A model generated the notes under the pieces. That model ran no database searches. It was not told where the DNA came from and saw nothing but the letters and a program-made list of their open reading frames with translations. 64,000 nucleotides of DNA, from contig JAEUWP010000143.1 in the NCBI GenBank assembly GCA_018524725.1, positions 62,001 to 126,000 of the forward strand, given 5' to 3'. The position numbers and the translations under genes were made by a program. Below are positions 23,365 through 37,829 of the stretch, piece after piece; positions within the stretch are counted from its first letter, which is position 1, and each line of letters starts with the position of its first letter. This stretch comes from Podaxis mareebaensis. Taxonomy: Eukaryota > Basidiomycota > Agaricomycetes > Agaricales > Agaricaceae.

Positions 23365-25200
23365 TCACTGGTGTTGGCATTCTGCATTGTGATCTCCATA
23401 TTCGTCATCGTCTTCCTCATCTAACCAATCATCTTCGTCGCCTTCGCCAAACTGGTATGGGAAACCTTGGTCAAAGAAGTTTGGACCAGCTGGATACGAG
23501 CGAGAACGCACTTCAGCCAGATCTGTCTCCTCGAATTCTGCATCATCAACAGTGCTAGGAAGTGGGTCTATGTCATTTTTCTTCGGTGGTAGCAATGATG
23601 CGAGAGCCTAATAGCAGCCACATGAGATCCAGGCCAGGTTCTAGCATATTCAAGAGCTTACCTGTTTATTGACAGCATTGAGCCAGGATTCATCAGGCAT
23701 TTCGAGCGAAAGGACGACATAAAGGTCGCCCTTTTCGTCGGGCCGCTTGTAGATGGGCATTCCCTCGCCGCGGAGGACGATTGTTTGATCGGGCTTGATA
23801 ATTTTACCTGGTGGACTCGAGACTCTGACGCCGCGACCATCCAAGTGAGTGACGAGAACTCGGGAGAAGCCCATGAGCGCTTCTGAGAGTGTGATCTTGA
23901 CGCGGGTAAGAAGATCATTGCCGGAACGTTCAAAAGATTCATGGGGTTTAGCTTTCAGTTGGATGATTACATCACCTGCAGGAACGTCTGGCTTTGGAAC
24001 TGGTCAGCACAAGAATTAATGAAACTAGGGGCAACATACTTCCTGATCACCAGCACCCGCAAGAACTATTCGCTGCCGGTCGGTCATACCCTTCTCGATG
24101 AAAATCTCCTGACGAACTTTCTCCTTCACAGTTTTGCTTCCCTTGCATTTCTTACACCTTTTAATATACTTGTCAGAGACAGATTAATACACGATAGGTC
24201 ACTTACCGGTCCTTCTCCTTAAGGAGTTCACCGGTTCCTTTACATTCTCTGCACTGTGCCCTGGAAGTGGCAAGCTGGTTTGCAGCGATCTATTCCATTG
24301 TATTATTAGAGTTTAGTGTTTCCGAGTCGGGAAGACTACTTGCCTGTGTTTGGACGAAAGTCCACCCCTTTCCTGAGCAATTAAAGCAAGATTTGGGCTT
24401 CGCGTTACCCTTCGCTCCAGAACTGCAATCGTCGTCAGTTCCTTAAGTGGGGGGATCCCTGCAGATCAACACACCCTTTGCATGTCGAACAAATAACCTC
24501 CTTCTCCATGCTCAGCTTCACGGACTTGCCATTATATAAGTCCTCCAAGGTAACGTCATAGGGAACAACGGTGTCTTCGCCCTTCCTACGTTTCGGTCCT
24601 GGTCCAAAATCAAATCCAAATGAAGGGCCAGCTCCACCACGGAAGAACTGTTCAAATATCTCTTCAAGACCGGTCGTTGCTGATGGGCCCTTCCCACTCA
24701 AGCCTTCCATCCCGTGGGTATCATATATATGTCGCGTTTGTGAATCACTTAAGATCTCGTAACTGCGAACGATATTAGCACATCGGCTGAGATGGGCAGT
24801 AACGTGATAAACACACGCGGCAGCTATCTCTTGGAATTTTACTCCAGCATCTGGGTCATTGATATTCTTATCCTGAAGTACACGAATTCGGCGAGTTGAG
24901 GAATGGATAGTATGAAATAGTTCATAAACTCACAGGGTGGTGTTCCATCGCCTGTGCGAAGGTTAATAATATAAGTGGGGAATAGCGGGAGACGCACCTT
25001 CTTTCGATAGGCTTTTTTGATTTCGGCTGCAGTTGATCCAATGAGATTTTGAGTGTGCATGCGTAGAGGGAGAAACCACCTTCGCTTGCATCCGGGGCAA
25101 TGCCTAACAGCTCGTATAGTTCGGTTTCAATTGCCACTGGAGTGGGTGGTCAGCATGCGGCTCTTGCGGGAGAGAAATGCAAATGTAAGTAGGACTCACT
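23365..25200 (-). CDS. Type I Hsp40 co-chaperone (DnaJ/Ydj1 family)
   Basis: Class A J-protein that delivers clients to Hsp70 and stimulates its ATPase. The start codon is interrupted by an intron: A at 25200, then intron 25137-25199, then TG at 25136-25135, restoring the context CAAACCATGG. The J domain reads ETELYELLGIAPDASEAEIK with AMEHHP|DKN (the HPD motif spans a splice) and AAAYEILSDSQTRHIYD. A short Gly-rich region follows. Four zinc-binding repeats are CSTCKGSG, CFNCSGKG, CRECKGTG and CKKCKG. C-terminal substrate domains include HESFERSGNDLLTRVKI and KPDQTIVLRGEGMPIY. The tail is acidic (DEDDWLDEEDDDEYGD) and ends CQHQ, a CaaX-type sequence comparable with the farnesylated CASQ of Ydj1. 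This suggests a Ydj1-like role at ER or mitochondrial surfaces. Confidence 0.92.
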
Positions 25201-25717
25201 GGTTTGCGCGTGAATAGGGTCTCTAGGAAGAAGTTATAGGTAAGAATGAACACACCCTCGACAGAGGTGGACTCGAATGGTCGCGCGTCAGGCAACGTGA
25301 CTGGACTCGTATGAGCGATTTTTTTGATCGGAGTTTCAATATTATTATGTACAATTTTGTCCTACCTCTGCATGTTGGCGTCTTCCTTCACCTGCTTGGG
25401 TCCCAAACATTCTCGCAGGTCGCAGCTGTGAGTAGAAACCTTCTTTACCTTTCCGTTATGATGTTCTCTTTATTATCTACATTGTCAAACACGAGCTCTG
25501 CTCGTGGAAGACGAAAAGCAAAATCTGATTCTTGTTGAACATCCTTCAGCTCGATCATTCACTGACCTTCTCCTTTCCTTCAGGTGTTACGATATTCGAT
25601 GGATTTTTAGTACTATCTCTGGAATAGTTCGCACTGACGATATCCTTTCCTGTGACAAGGAACTTACATTCCTACATCCTTCTCGCATGTACCTGAATTC
25701 TTGCTATAGAACGCGAC
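25201..25717. other. Shared upstream region of divergent DnaJ and Rcm1 genes
   Basis: 517 bp between the two start codons, containing both promoters and the DnaJ 5' UTR. No gene seen. Confidence 0.5.
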
Positions 25718-27534
25718 ATGAACTTTTACTTTGACGCCGCTAAAACGCTGGACCGCCTCGATGCGAAGGAGGGATCTATCAAAAGCGTCATCGCCACATT
25801 GCCTGAGAAACACCGAAAGAGGACCAGTGCATTAGTTATTGAAACTCTCAAATGTGCGTGCTGTGGTATTATCGAATGCTGTACAAGCTAGAACTTCGGG
25901 TCATCAGATAAATTCGCTCTGACGGATGTCATCCAGAAGTCTCAATTGCTAAAACAGGAGCGAAAGATTAAATCTCCAAATCTTGCTCTTGTCCTTGTCC
26001 ATGACCTACTCCTAGCCGGTGGGATTCAGGCAGGAGACGGCCCCATCAAACAGGCCATTTTGCGCCATAAGACTAGACTCAACGCTGAGCTCACCAAGCT
26101 CAAGATTAAGCAGAACGCCAAGAATATCACTGACCTCGCTCAGCAAGCGGACGAGAGGGCTTGTGAGTGTATGCATGGTTCCTCGGCCGTTCGCAGTTTC
26201 TCACACCCTCTCTTCTCAAGCCAAGATCCCCCGTTATGTGCGTGTTAACACCAACCTTTGGACGACCGAAGAAGCTATCAAATACTTTACCGACAAGGGC
26301 CTTTCTATTGGAGATCCTTTACGATCAAGGTATTATTTGACTTATCCCTCTCCCGGAGCACAACTTTCTCCTCGCTTAGTCAACAGTTCACCAAAGACGA
26401 GCACATTCCTGACCTTCTCGTTTTCGCACCGCAAACATCCTTCCAAGACGACCCCGCCTACATATCGGGCAAGATCATTCTGCAGGACAAAGCTTCCTGT
26501 TTTCCTGCACAGGTCCTATGTCCTCCCGCTCACGAAAACGGCGTTGTTATAGATGCCACAGCTGCTCCAGGAAACAAAACATCACATCTCAGCGCACTCA
26601 TGAAGGGGAAGGGAAAAGTACGAAATCCATACTGTTCGTCGGTTGCATCGCCCCAAACACTAAATTCAGCTTTACGCTTTCGAGCGCGACCGTAAGCGTT
26701 TTGACACTCTCAAGATGATGCTCTCGAAGGCGGCGTGCATGAACGTAGAGCCAGTCAACGCCGACTTCCTCACTATTGATCCTACCGACTCCAAGTATGA
26801 ATTAGTTACGCATATGTAAGCGCTTGGTCACCAGATTTACACTTCACTAAACACCCCATATCGCTCGCAGTCTCCTAGATCCCTCTTGTAGTGGGTCGGG
26901 CATAGTAAATCGTCTGGATCATCTCTTGACTGCAGGTCGGTTTTCAGTTCCTTGACTCTCATGCTCGCTAAATTTCGAACGCTAGAGAATGATGGTGAAG
27001 GTGTTGATGAGGATCGACTCAACAAACTTGCAGCATTCCAGCTCAAAATGATCAAACATGCAATGCAATGTATGTAATGCCCCCGAATTTACATTCGCCT
27101 AATGGCTGACTAGAATTACTGTAGTCTCAAACGTACGGAGGATCGTCTATTCTACTTGTAGTATTCATGCTATCGAGAATGAACACGTCGTCTCTTCCGC
27201 TTTGACTTCTGATGAAGCCATTGCTACGGGTTTCACATTGGCGCCTCAAGAAGAGGTCCTTCCCACCTGGCATCGTCGAGGTTACCCTAAAGAGATGCAG
27301 GCAGGTACGGTACCTTCCCGTCGGACGCGAATTCTGTTAACTCAAGACAACTCGGCTTTAGGTGATGCAACGTCTGTTGTACGTTGCCTCCCCGGCGAAG
27401 ATGCAACCAACGGGTTTTTTGTGTCCTGCTTCGTCAGGGAGCCCAAGAACAAGAAACGAAAAACACAGCCGGGGGACGTAGTGGGGAATCGGCACGGAAA
27501 GAAGCAGAAGTCAGTGGTCGATGAATCATCATAG
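25718..27534 (+). CDS. RCM1: 25S rRNA cytosine-C5 methyltransferase, Rcm1/NSUN5 family
   Basis: An S-adenosylmethionine-dependent RNA m5C methyltransferase; yeast Rcm1 modifies large-subunit rRNA in the nucleolus. It starts at 25718 (MNFYFDAAKTLDRLDAKEG). The N-terminal helical part includes KFALTDVIQKSQLLKQERK and LVLVHDLLLAGGIQAGDGP. Then RYVRVNTNLWTTEEAIKYF leads into the catalytic domain: SGKIILQDKASCFPAQVL, VVIDATAAPGNKTSHLSAL (SAM binding), FERDRKRFDTLKMML, LLDPSCSGSGIVNRLDHLL with the motif IV cysteine, and RRIVYSTCSIHAIENE with the catalytic motif VI cysteine. A basic C-terminal tail (KNKKRKTQPGD, HGKKQKS) fits nucleolar targeting. About six introns; the border near 26,160-26,230 is less certain. 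It is divergent from the DnaJ gene. Confidence 0.92.
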
Positions 27535-27899
27535 TAACTTGTGGTTGTCAATAACCAAAGTGAATAAGTTAATACACACATGTATTCTGCGAGGTTACAT
27601 CCACAGTCAAGAGCGCACAATGGGAGGATGAGCTGTATCAGATTAATGGATAGTTAGTCGTGATGAATCAACCTGAACCCCAAATCCTGCGCAAGAACCA
27701 CAAGGAGGTTTCGCTCGACCTGAATAGCGACCTATCAAGTAAGTGTATCCTCGGTAATTATGATGATATGGGAAAGAGCGCGGAATGCTAAACGGGAATG
27801 GGGTTATATCGGATGAAGACCTGTACAAGTGAGGGTTTGGTTATATTTAGTGTTAAGAGGTTATGCTGTGACGATGACAATGGACAATGGTGTATGCGA
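27535..27899. other. Intergenic region between convergent genes
   Basis: 365 bp between the stops of Rcm1 and SF1, holding both 3' UTRs. No gene seen. Confidence 0.6.
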
Positions 27900-29727
27900 T
27901 CAGCTATGTTGCTGTTGGGCATATTGGCCTTGATAGTAAGCGGCATAACTGGAGTAGTCTTGGGATTGCGGATAACCAGCTTGCTGGTAACCGGCCCATG
28001 CATTACCACCAGCAGGGGCGTAACCTGTGGCAGGATAGCTTCCACTATACCCTTGCGGAGGTCGATAACCTTGCTGTTGTTGAGTAGTGGCAGGTTGTTG
28101 CCAGTTCTCGGGACGACGCCAAGGAGGGATATTGGAACCACCTGCCGTGATATCGTGACCAATAGTAGAGCTGCCCCACGACTTCCCGACTTCTCCCCCA
28201 CTACCGGTTCCTTCACCCAGCTCGGCCATCAGGCTTGCGTATTCGGAGTCGAAGCCACCTCTAGCCATTTGTTGAGGCGGTGGCGGCGGTGCATTGGGAC
28301 CTTTGTTCACCGTACAATCCCTCGCCATGTGACCAGCGCTACCACAAACATGGCAGATGATGTTAGCAGTGAAGTTGCGTTGCTCGGGACAATCATATTT
28401 GCGATGGCCAACACCACCACAGTTCTGACAAATTTGGTTTTCGTCGTCACGTAAAGTACCGTTTAGTGCGGCGAGTTCCCTGAGCTGGTTGCGCTTATGA
28501 TCATTTTGACCTTCAGGAGTAGATGCCGCCTGTAGAACACCTGGTGAGCAAGGAGGGGGGAGTTTGAATTGTGGACATCGGGACATACCGTCTCAATGAC
28601 CTTGTTGATCATTTTAACGCAAGCTGCTACCTTATCTTCAGAGTCAGCAATGACGAGGCAGTGAAGATCCTCCTCCGCATCTTCAGCATATTGATCGGGT
28701 CGAGCTTTCCCTTCCTTGACACTGCCTTTACCACGAATGCTAATTTTGGCGCCACTCTCGCGTTCCATTTTCTTGAGACTGTTACCACGAGGTCCAACGA
28801 GCAGACCGAAGAAGTTGATTTCAGGGAACTCCTTGACAGGAATATAAACTTTCTCGGATGGTCGTTGAGATCGCTTTTGTTGATGATATTCGACTGGTGG
28901 ACGGAAGTTGGGATCGTTCTTCATAGCGCGATCCACGAGCCTGATGCGCTCTTCCTCGAGCTTTTTACGGTAACGAACTTCACGGGTATTTGTCCTTCGA
29001 CCATGGGAGTCATAGGTCGGGGGAGGGGAAGGTGACCTAAACAAGGAATGATTCATGTATGCGTCAGAGAGAAGGATATATGCGGGGCAGCACATACCTC
29101 TCACGCTCTGGAGGAATGAAGTCGTTAAGCCGGAGTTTACGGTTGATCTCTTCTAAGCGTAGGTGAATTGCATAATTATCCAGCTGAGCTTGAGAAACTC
29201 CAGCAGCAGATATGGCGGTCGGTAAACCAGGAATTTCGGTCTTGGCCTCACCCCAGCGACTGCGTCGCTTACGAGGGGCATTAGGATCAACTAGCAGAAG
29301 TGAGAATGGTAATAGGTTAGGGTTAGTATATCGTCAGTATCACTTTTTGACACGTTTGAGCATCCATGACTTCAGAAGGCTGCGTCAATTCGCTGTAATA
29401 GCGCGGAGCACCAAAGTCGCCGGTACCAATGAGAATAAGCTAATCAGTCTCTAGCTTACCTTTCGGATCTCCAGTATTAGGTGATTCTTCTCGCCCTCGT
29501 TTTCCAGGGCTTTCATTATCCTGATCACGCTGGCGGGGGTATACAGAAGGAGAAGGCTGCGCGAGTTGAGGGGGAGCGGTGTCTTCCGCAGGCGCAGGTC
29601 CAAAACGACGGCGTTGGCCAAGGGGGACTGAGAAAGGTCTGTCAGCCGATGCTAGAGAGGAAAAGTTTGAACACAGGAACTTACCGTCGTTCGTGCCGGT
29701 AATTTGTTTAGTTGCGGGTCTCCACAT
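27900..29727 (-). CDS. MSL5: Branchpoint-binding protein SF1/BBP (Msl5)
   Basis: Recognises the intron branchpoint in early spliceosome assembly, together with the U2AF large subunit. The start at 29727 reads MWRPATKQITGTNDG. A Ser/Pro-rich N terminus leads to RKRRSRWGEAKTEIPGLP, which contains the conserved SRWG motif that binds U2AF. Then comes the helical hairpin region LRLEEINRKLRLNDFIPPE and SPSPPPTYDSHGRRTNTRE. The KH-QUA2 domain reads VYIPVKEFPEINFFGLLVGP RGNSLKKME, GAKISIRGKGSVKEG and EDLHCLVIADSEDKV. Two CCHC zinc knuckles follow: CQNCGGVGHRKYDC and CHVCGSAGHMARDC. The C-terminal 150 residues are Gly/Gln/Tyr/Pro-rich and end AQQQHS. It shares a 221 bp divergent upstream region with XPB. 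Several introns are present (for example around 28,530-28,590, 29,030-29,100 and 29,290-29,460). Confidence 0.94.
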
Positions 29728-29948
29728 GGGTTATGGACAAGAAAGGGGAGCGTATAGTCAGAACACCGTGATGGTGGTAAGAGGACAAGAAGCGTAAGCA
29801 AGTCAAGTTCCAACTCCGCTGATTACTCATCTGTGACGGTACCGAGCCTCAAAGAGTCAGGCTTGTAATCTTGCACACTGGTTCTCCGCCCACCTCCCGT
29901 CTGCCTTAACCACGATACACCTGTCACAAATTTGAACAATAGGCGGCA
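29728..29948. promoter_or_regulatory. Compact divergent promoter region (SF1 / XPB)
   Basis: Only 221 bp separate the two start codons, so both promoters and 5' UTRs must lie here or overlap. No clear TATA box seen. Confidence 0.5.
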
Positions 29949-33318
<3,370 letters not shown>

Positions 33319-33850
33319 CGGATGCAGGGTTACAAGGTTACAAGGTTTACGTGGGAGTTCATGTTAATCCCTTTCTGGTAGGACGTAGATTAGAATCGAC
33401 TGTAGCGTCCAATTAATGATGATTTTGTTTGTTTATTACCTAGCTCCAAGCGGATCCATCATGCACCCGCGGAACAGAAACTTTGTAAGCAGGATCGAAG
33501 GAAAGGACAATGTGGGTCCCAAACCCCAAAGACCATCCTTGAAGCTTGAGCAGGTGCCGTAATACACAGCCACCTGACAGGGGAGAAAGAAGCGATAATC
33601 GCGAGGGCTATTGAACAAACTCTATTGGACATTTGTTCGCCCGAAAGAGTTCAGGATGCGGAGGGCAGGCGTGGTGGTGTTTTCAGGGTTCCGGCCAGAC
33701 TTTTGGGTCGATCGGATTCCCAAACCGGAGCGTGCATGATCCCAGTAGCCGATGCGCACCGTCGGAGGTCCCCTTATATACTTGATTGCTACATTCTGGG
33801 TTTTATCTTTTCTCCCGCATTCTTAGCCCCTTGCATTACATCTCCTTCAA
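33319..33850. other. Intergenic region, 532 bp
   Basis: Between XPB and the bZIP gene, both on the plus strand. Probably the XPB 3' UTR and the bZIP promoter. No gene seen. Confidence 0.5.
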
Positions 33851-34998
33851 ATGTCTTCAAAACGGGGTCGCAAAAGAAACGACAATCTTCCTCCTAACCG
33901 TGCGAGGGACGTGCAGCGAGCCTTCCGCGCCCGACGCGCAGCACACTTGCAGGTATTTTTCGCCGCCTCGTAATGGTGTGAAATTCTTTGAAATACCTTT
34001 TGCTGAAGTGACCTTTCTGCTTTCCACAGGCGTTGGAGCAGCGAGTCGCAGAGCTCGAGGAGGAAAATAATTGCCTCCGGCAAGCACTTAATCTGCCGCC
34101 TTCAAACAGGCTGCCGCTGGGCAAGGGACCTACCGGCAAGGACAAACCAAAGAATTATGAGGCCACGGCGAGTGGCTCTACTGGCCAGTCCCTTCCATTT
34201 GCTTCGACAAGTCGGGAATCTTCTGCCGCAGAGTCGCCCGGCTCGCGGGGAAGCTCCCTTTCGCCCCACACCATCAATGTCTCGATGTCCTCACGTCCAA
34301 TGCAGGTCATTGAGGGCGGTTCATCATGGAACAATGATCTCCTGATGGGCGACAGTCACCCGTCGGACGCGCCAGGAGCCGCGAGTTCCCCATACCAACT
34401 CGCACCTATGGCAGCTCCTTTACCGCTCAAACCTCCCTACCCGTCTTATACGAGCAGCTCGCTGCCCTCCTCTTCCCGCGACTCATTGTCCAGCGATATG
34501 TATATACCAAGTAATTCAGCATATTCGCACTCCTCGGACAGATCGCTACCGCACAGCTATAGCGGGCAGAGTTTCACTTTGCGGAACCCCGAAATTCGCG
34601 ATGAACCTCCACGGCACTACTCCTACACCCCCTCTCCTTTCCAGACCTACGGCCATACCAATATACACAACCAGAGCCCTTCGCCTGGAGTCTCCGCGAT
34701 GCAATCACAGGGCCAACACCAGCCACCGCAACATCATCGCGAGTCTCCTGTATCCTATGCCCCGCCTCCGCATCGGCGGTGTGTGACAGACCCTCAGGGC
34801 TTTTCGATTGGTCAAGGTTTTCCTAACCTCCCTCATCCCCCCCAAATTCAGACACATCAACCGCCCAGTGTCCAACACTCCAATCGCCAACCCCAACCAG
34901 AGCTTATTCGAGGTCAGAATGAGGTCGGACACTTGACTCCTCCTAGAAACCATCCCTATGGTCCTGATGGTCGTCTGAATCATAACCCTTTGCCGTAG
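33851..34998 (+). CDS. bZIP transcription factor
   Basis: Two exons (33851-33952 and 34030-34998). Exon 1 encodes the basic region: KRGRKRNDNLPP, then NRARDVQRAFRARRAAHLQ, which fits the NxxAxxRxFR pattern of AP-1/Pap1-like fungal bZIPs. After the 77 nt phase-0 intron the zipper begins: ALEQRVAELEEENNCLRQAL, with a short heptad series, then NLPPSNRLP. The remaining 280 residues are low complexity (Ser/Pro/Tyr/His-rich) and lack a recognisable domain; they probably include activation segments. No cysteine-rich domain of the Yap1/Pap1 oxidative-stress type is present, so the stimulus cannot be inferred. Binding is expected as a dimer to a short palindromic site. Confidence 0.88.
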
Positions 34999-35668
34999 TC
35001 ACCCATCCCCCTGGTATCGCCACCACGGTTCCCTATGGTGCATATATTCATATTGTACTCAGATGCACTCCAATGTTCTGATTTCGGAAATAATGTACCG
35101 CTAATGATCTCCACGATATTTAGGTTCATTCGTTTATATACCTAGAAATGTACAGCAACTATTTTACCTTACACTTTTAGCCCACGTCTTCCTATTCTTA
35201 CCGTACATTCTAAATCATATCGATCAAAGGCGTGTTGTATGCGCACCTGCTTCTCGTCTTCTGACAGATCGATCAGATGGAAAATCTTGCAGTGGACTGG
35301 AGTAAATGCATGCACTTTCAGCGCTACCCGACTACACCCTAAAATCCAAGGTGACGCGCAGAGACATAACCCCAACATATCAGTCCACGTGTACGGAATC
35401 GAGACCGAGGGGAACATGGGGATTTCGTCAAAACCTTCAGCCCCTGGGAAACCGCCGAGATGTCTTGGAATACGAAAGGGTATCTTGTCATTACCGGCGA
35501 CCGGTACGTAAAGTAATCCAGAGACACAAGCCTATGTGCTCAGACAAATCAAGGGACGTAACAGCCCAGATGATTAAAACGGAAAAAATAACTAAATATG
35601 AACCTCATAAGATGGGAAGAAACCGTAGACAAGTTTGCCACCATTCTGTCGTGAGAACGGAAAACGTT
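34999..35668. other. Intergenic region between convergent genes, 670 bp
   Basis: Between the stops of the bZIP and UNG genes. Short frames here (for example 35,239-35,686) have no domain and no conserved look. Probably 3' UTRs. Confidence 0.5.
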
Positions 35669-37285
35669 TTAGGTTGTTGGATTTAGGTTGCACCAGTCTA
35701 CCCGGCCATCAATACCGTATTTCCTTTCTAACCATTCGTTTGCTGCCTTAAAATGTCCATTTCCGATAAAACCGCGATTGGCAGAGAGGGGAGATGGGTG
35801 CTAGATAGGAAATGATGCATGTAAGTTCATGCGGGGTTCAGGTTTGGGGAGACGAGCTTGACTCACAGCGCTCGTCAATATCAGGTGCTTCGTCTGATAG
35901 GGAGTTCGGTTAACTCTTCTGTACAAAGTATAATTCATAGGCGCTTACTTTGCTCAACTTGGCGACTCTTTTCGCTGCCCAGGCCCCCCATGCAAGAAAG
36001 ACGACGCCTCGGCCGATGCCGTGCACTTCGGAATCTTCTGCGGTACCACTGGAAAGATTGGCGCCGCCATATCTATCGACCACATCAACAACCTTATCAG
36101 TGAATTGTTCCCAGCCTTTGTTAGAGTGAGATCCAGCGTCACCAGCGCGAACGGTGAGGCAGGTGTTAAGCAACAGGACGCCATCAGCAGCCCAGGCGGT
36201 CAAGTTGCTATAGGAGGAAGGTAAGACAAATCAGATCTTAATAAATTCAAGACGTTTCCTCACCCATGTTTGGGCGGTTCAAAACCTGGGTATTCCGCTT
36301 TGAGTTCCAAGTAGATCTATCAGAATGGGAAGTCATCAGGTGGTCAATCGATGCGCGGAAATTGAAATTGAGCAAAGGAACCAACATTTCTCAATGAAGG
36401 GGGAGGCGGCACGCCCATAGGCACGGAGAAGCAGAGGCCTAGAAGTATTGGTATCAGTAGATCGGTATGCGCGATCAGTTTTTTCTGATATACCGTGTGC
36501 TTGCCCAGGGCCATGATAAGGATCTGGAAATAATGGAATATTAGGGGCAAGTCTAAGAGGGTGTAGGATTGAACAACTTCACCTTGACCAATAATCACAA
36601 CCTTGATCCTACCAAGGGGAGTCCGCGACCAGGCATAAATATCCTTCGCTAGAGTAAAGCTCAGCAGGGGTCTTTTTTTTTTTTTTTGCTGCGAACCAGG
36701 CTTACCAGGTGGATAGACCTTGCACCTTGTCGGCGTATCGTCTGGGCCTTTGACCCCTTCCTCCCAGAGGAAGCGTTTCAACGAAATGAAATAGGGTTTC
36801 GTTATTTCATCTTTCAAGACTTTGAGCCTTGTTTGGGTGTTAATCAGAGTAGAACGGATCTAGCAGGACATGACCAACCAGCTCTTGCCCATCACCTCAC
36901 ATTCCAACCGTAACAAACGCTTCTGCTCGTCGTCGAGTGACTCTATGAAGCTGGACAAGGAGAAAGGTATAGAATTGAGCTTCTGCAGCCCAGAAGTCTT
37001 TGGGGCTGAGACGACAATCTTGTTCGAAGACGCGCTGTTAGTCTCTGAGGTTGAAAGTTTGATCTTCTTGGCGGGCTCTTTTCCTTTTTTACCCCCAAAA
37101 AACATGTCTTCGATGGTACGCTGTCGTTTGTTAGAGGGTTTTGGCTGTTCCTGAGACGAGCTAAGTGTTTTTTGGGAAGACTGAGACGCGGTTGCGTCGT
37201 CCTCTTCAGGCTTCTTAGCCTTGTAGTTTGGGTCAATGTCCTCGAGAAAGATGGTGGGCTGGTTTTCATCTGCTGGGGAAGACAT
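35669..37285 (-). CDS. UNG1: Uracil-DNA glycosylase (UNG family)
   Basis: Removes uracil from DNA as the first step of base-excision repair. The start is ATG at 37285 ([19 protein letters not shown]); the longer open frame upstream begins with TTG only. The disordered N terminus holds [14 protein letters not shown], a PCNA-binding-like box. Catalytic motifs are assembled by splicing: [17 protein letters not shown] gives the water-activating GQDPYHG, followed by [67 protein letters not shown] and [17 protein letters not shown] with the HPSPLS loop. It ends DWCNLNPTT. An intron near 36,668-36,683 carries a run of 16 T (plus strand). It is divergent from the dolichol kinase gene. Confidence 0.94.
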
Positions 37286-37829
37286 CTCGCGATTTTTCTT
37301 GCGGGGTGTAGTAGTTGGGGGTAAGTGGAGCAAAGTTACGCGTTGAAATGGATTTTACAGGCAAGAGACGCGTTATTAAGTAGCCTCGAGATTATATTAT
37401 GTACGTGTATGGGCCGCACTAAACTAATTATATCCACCTTCAGGAAATTGATTGCGCGTCACGTGTGCGCAATCTGGGGCGTCGGTGCGCAGAATCTGGA
37501 TTGCAAGCCCAACGTTTCATTTGCTTGGCAGGCTATTCCTCCTGTGTCCAATCAGGCAACTCCTTCTTACCTCCCTTATCATCTTTTCAAGCTGCCTCGG
37601 TCACATTCTTCGCCCTCGCCACCCTCTAAGGAGGTCAATGGACGTGGCGAACTCGCTCGAAGGCACAACCAAAACGGACCCAGGTTTCGTCGCCGGCTGA
37701 ACTCGTCGAATGTGAGTGGAGCCAATGGAGGTAGCGTAGCAGAAAAGTCAACGTTGGATTGGAGTACGAGCTATCAAGCGGGTTCATCGAGGTCCGTCCG
37801 GAACGTTGTATTGCATCATTACGGGGCTG
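37286..37829. other. Shared upstream region of divergent UNG and dolichol kinase genes
   Basis: 544 bp. An open frame crosses part of it (37,325-37,861), with a possible short intron at 37,709-37,740, so the kinase could in principle have an additional 5' exon. I found no in-frame ATG to support this. Confidence 0.45.
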
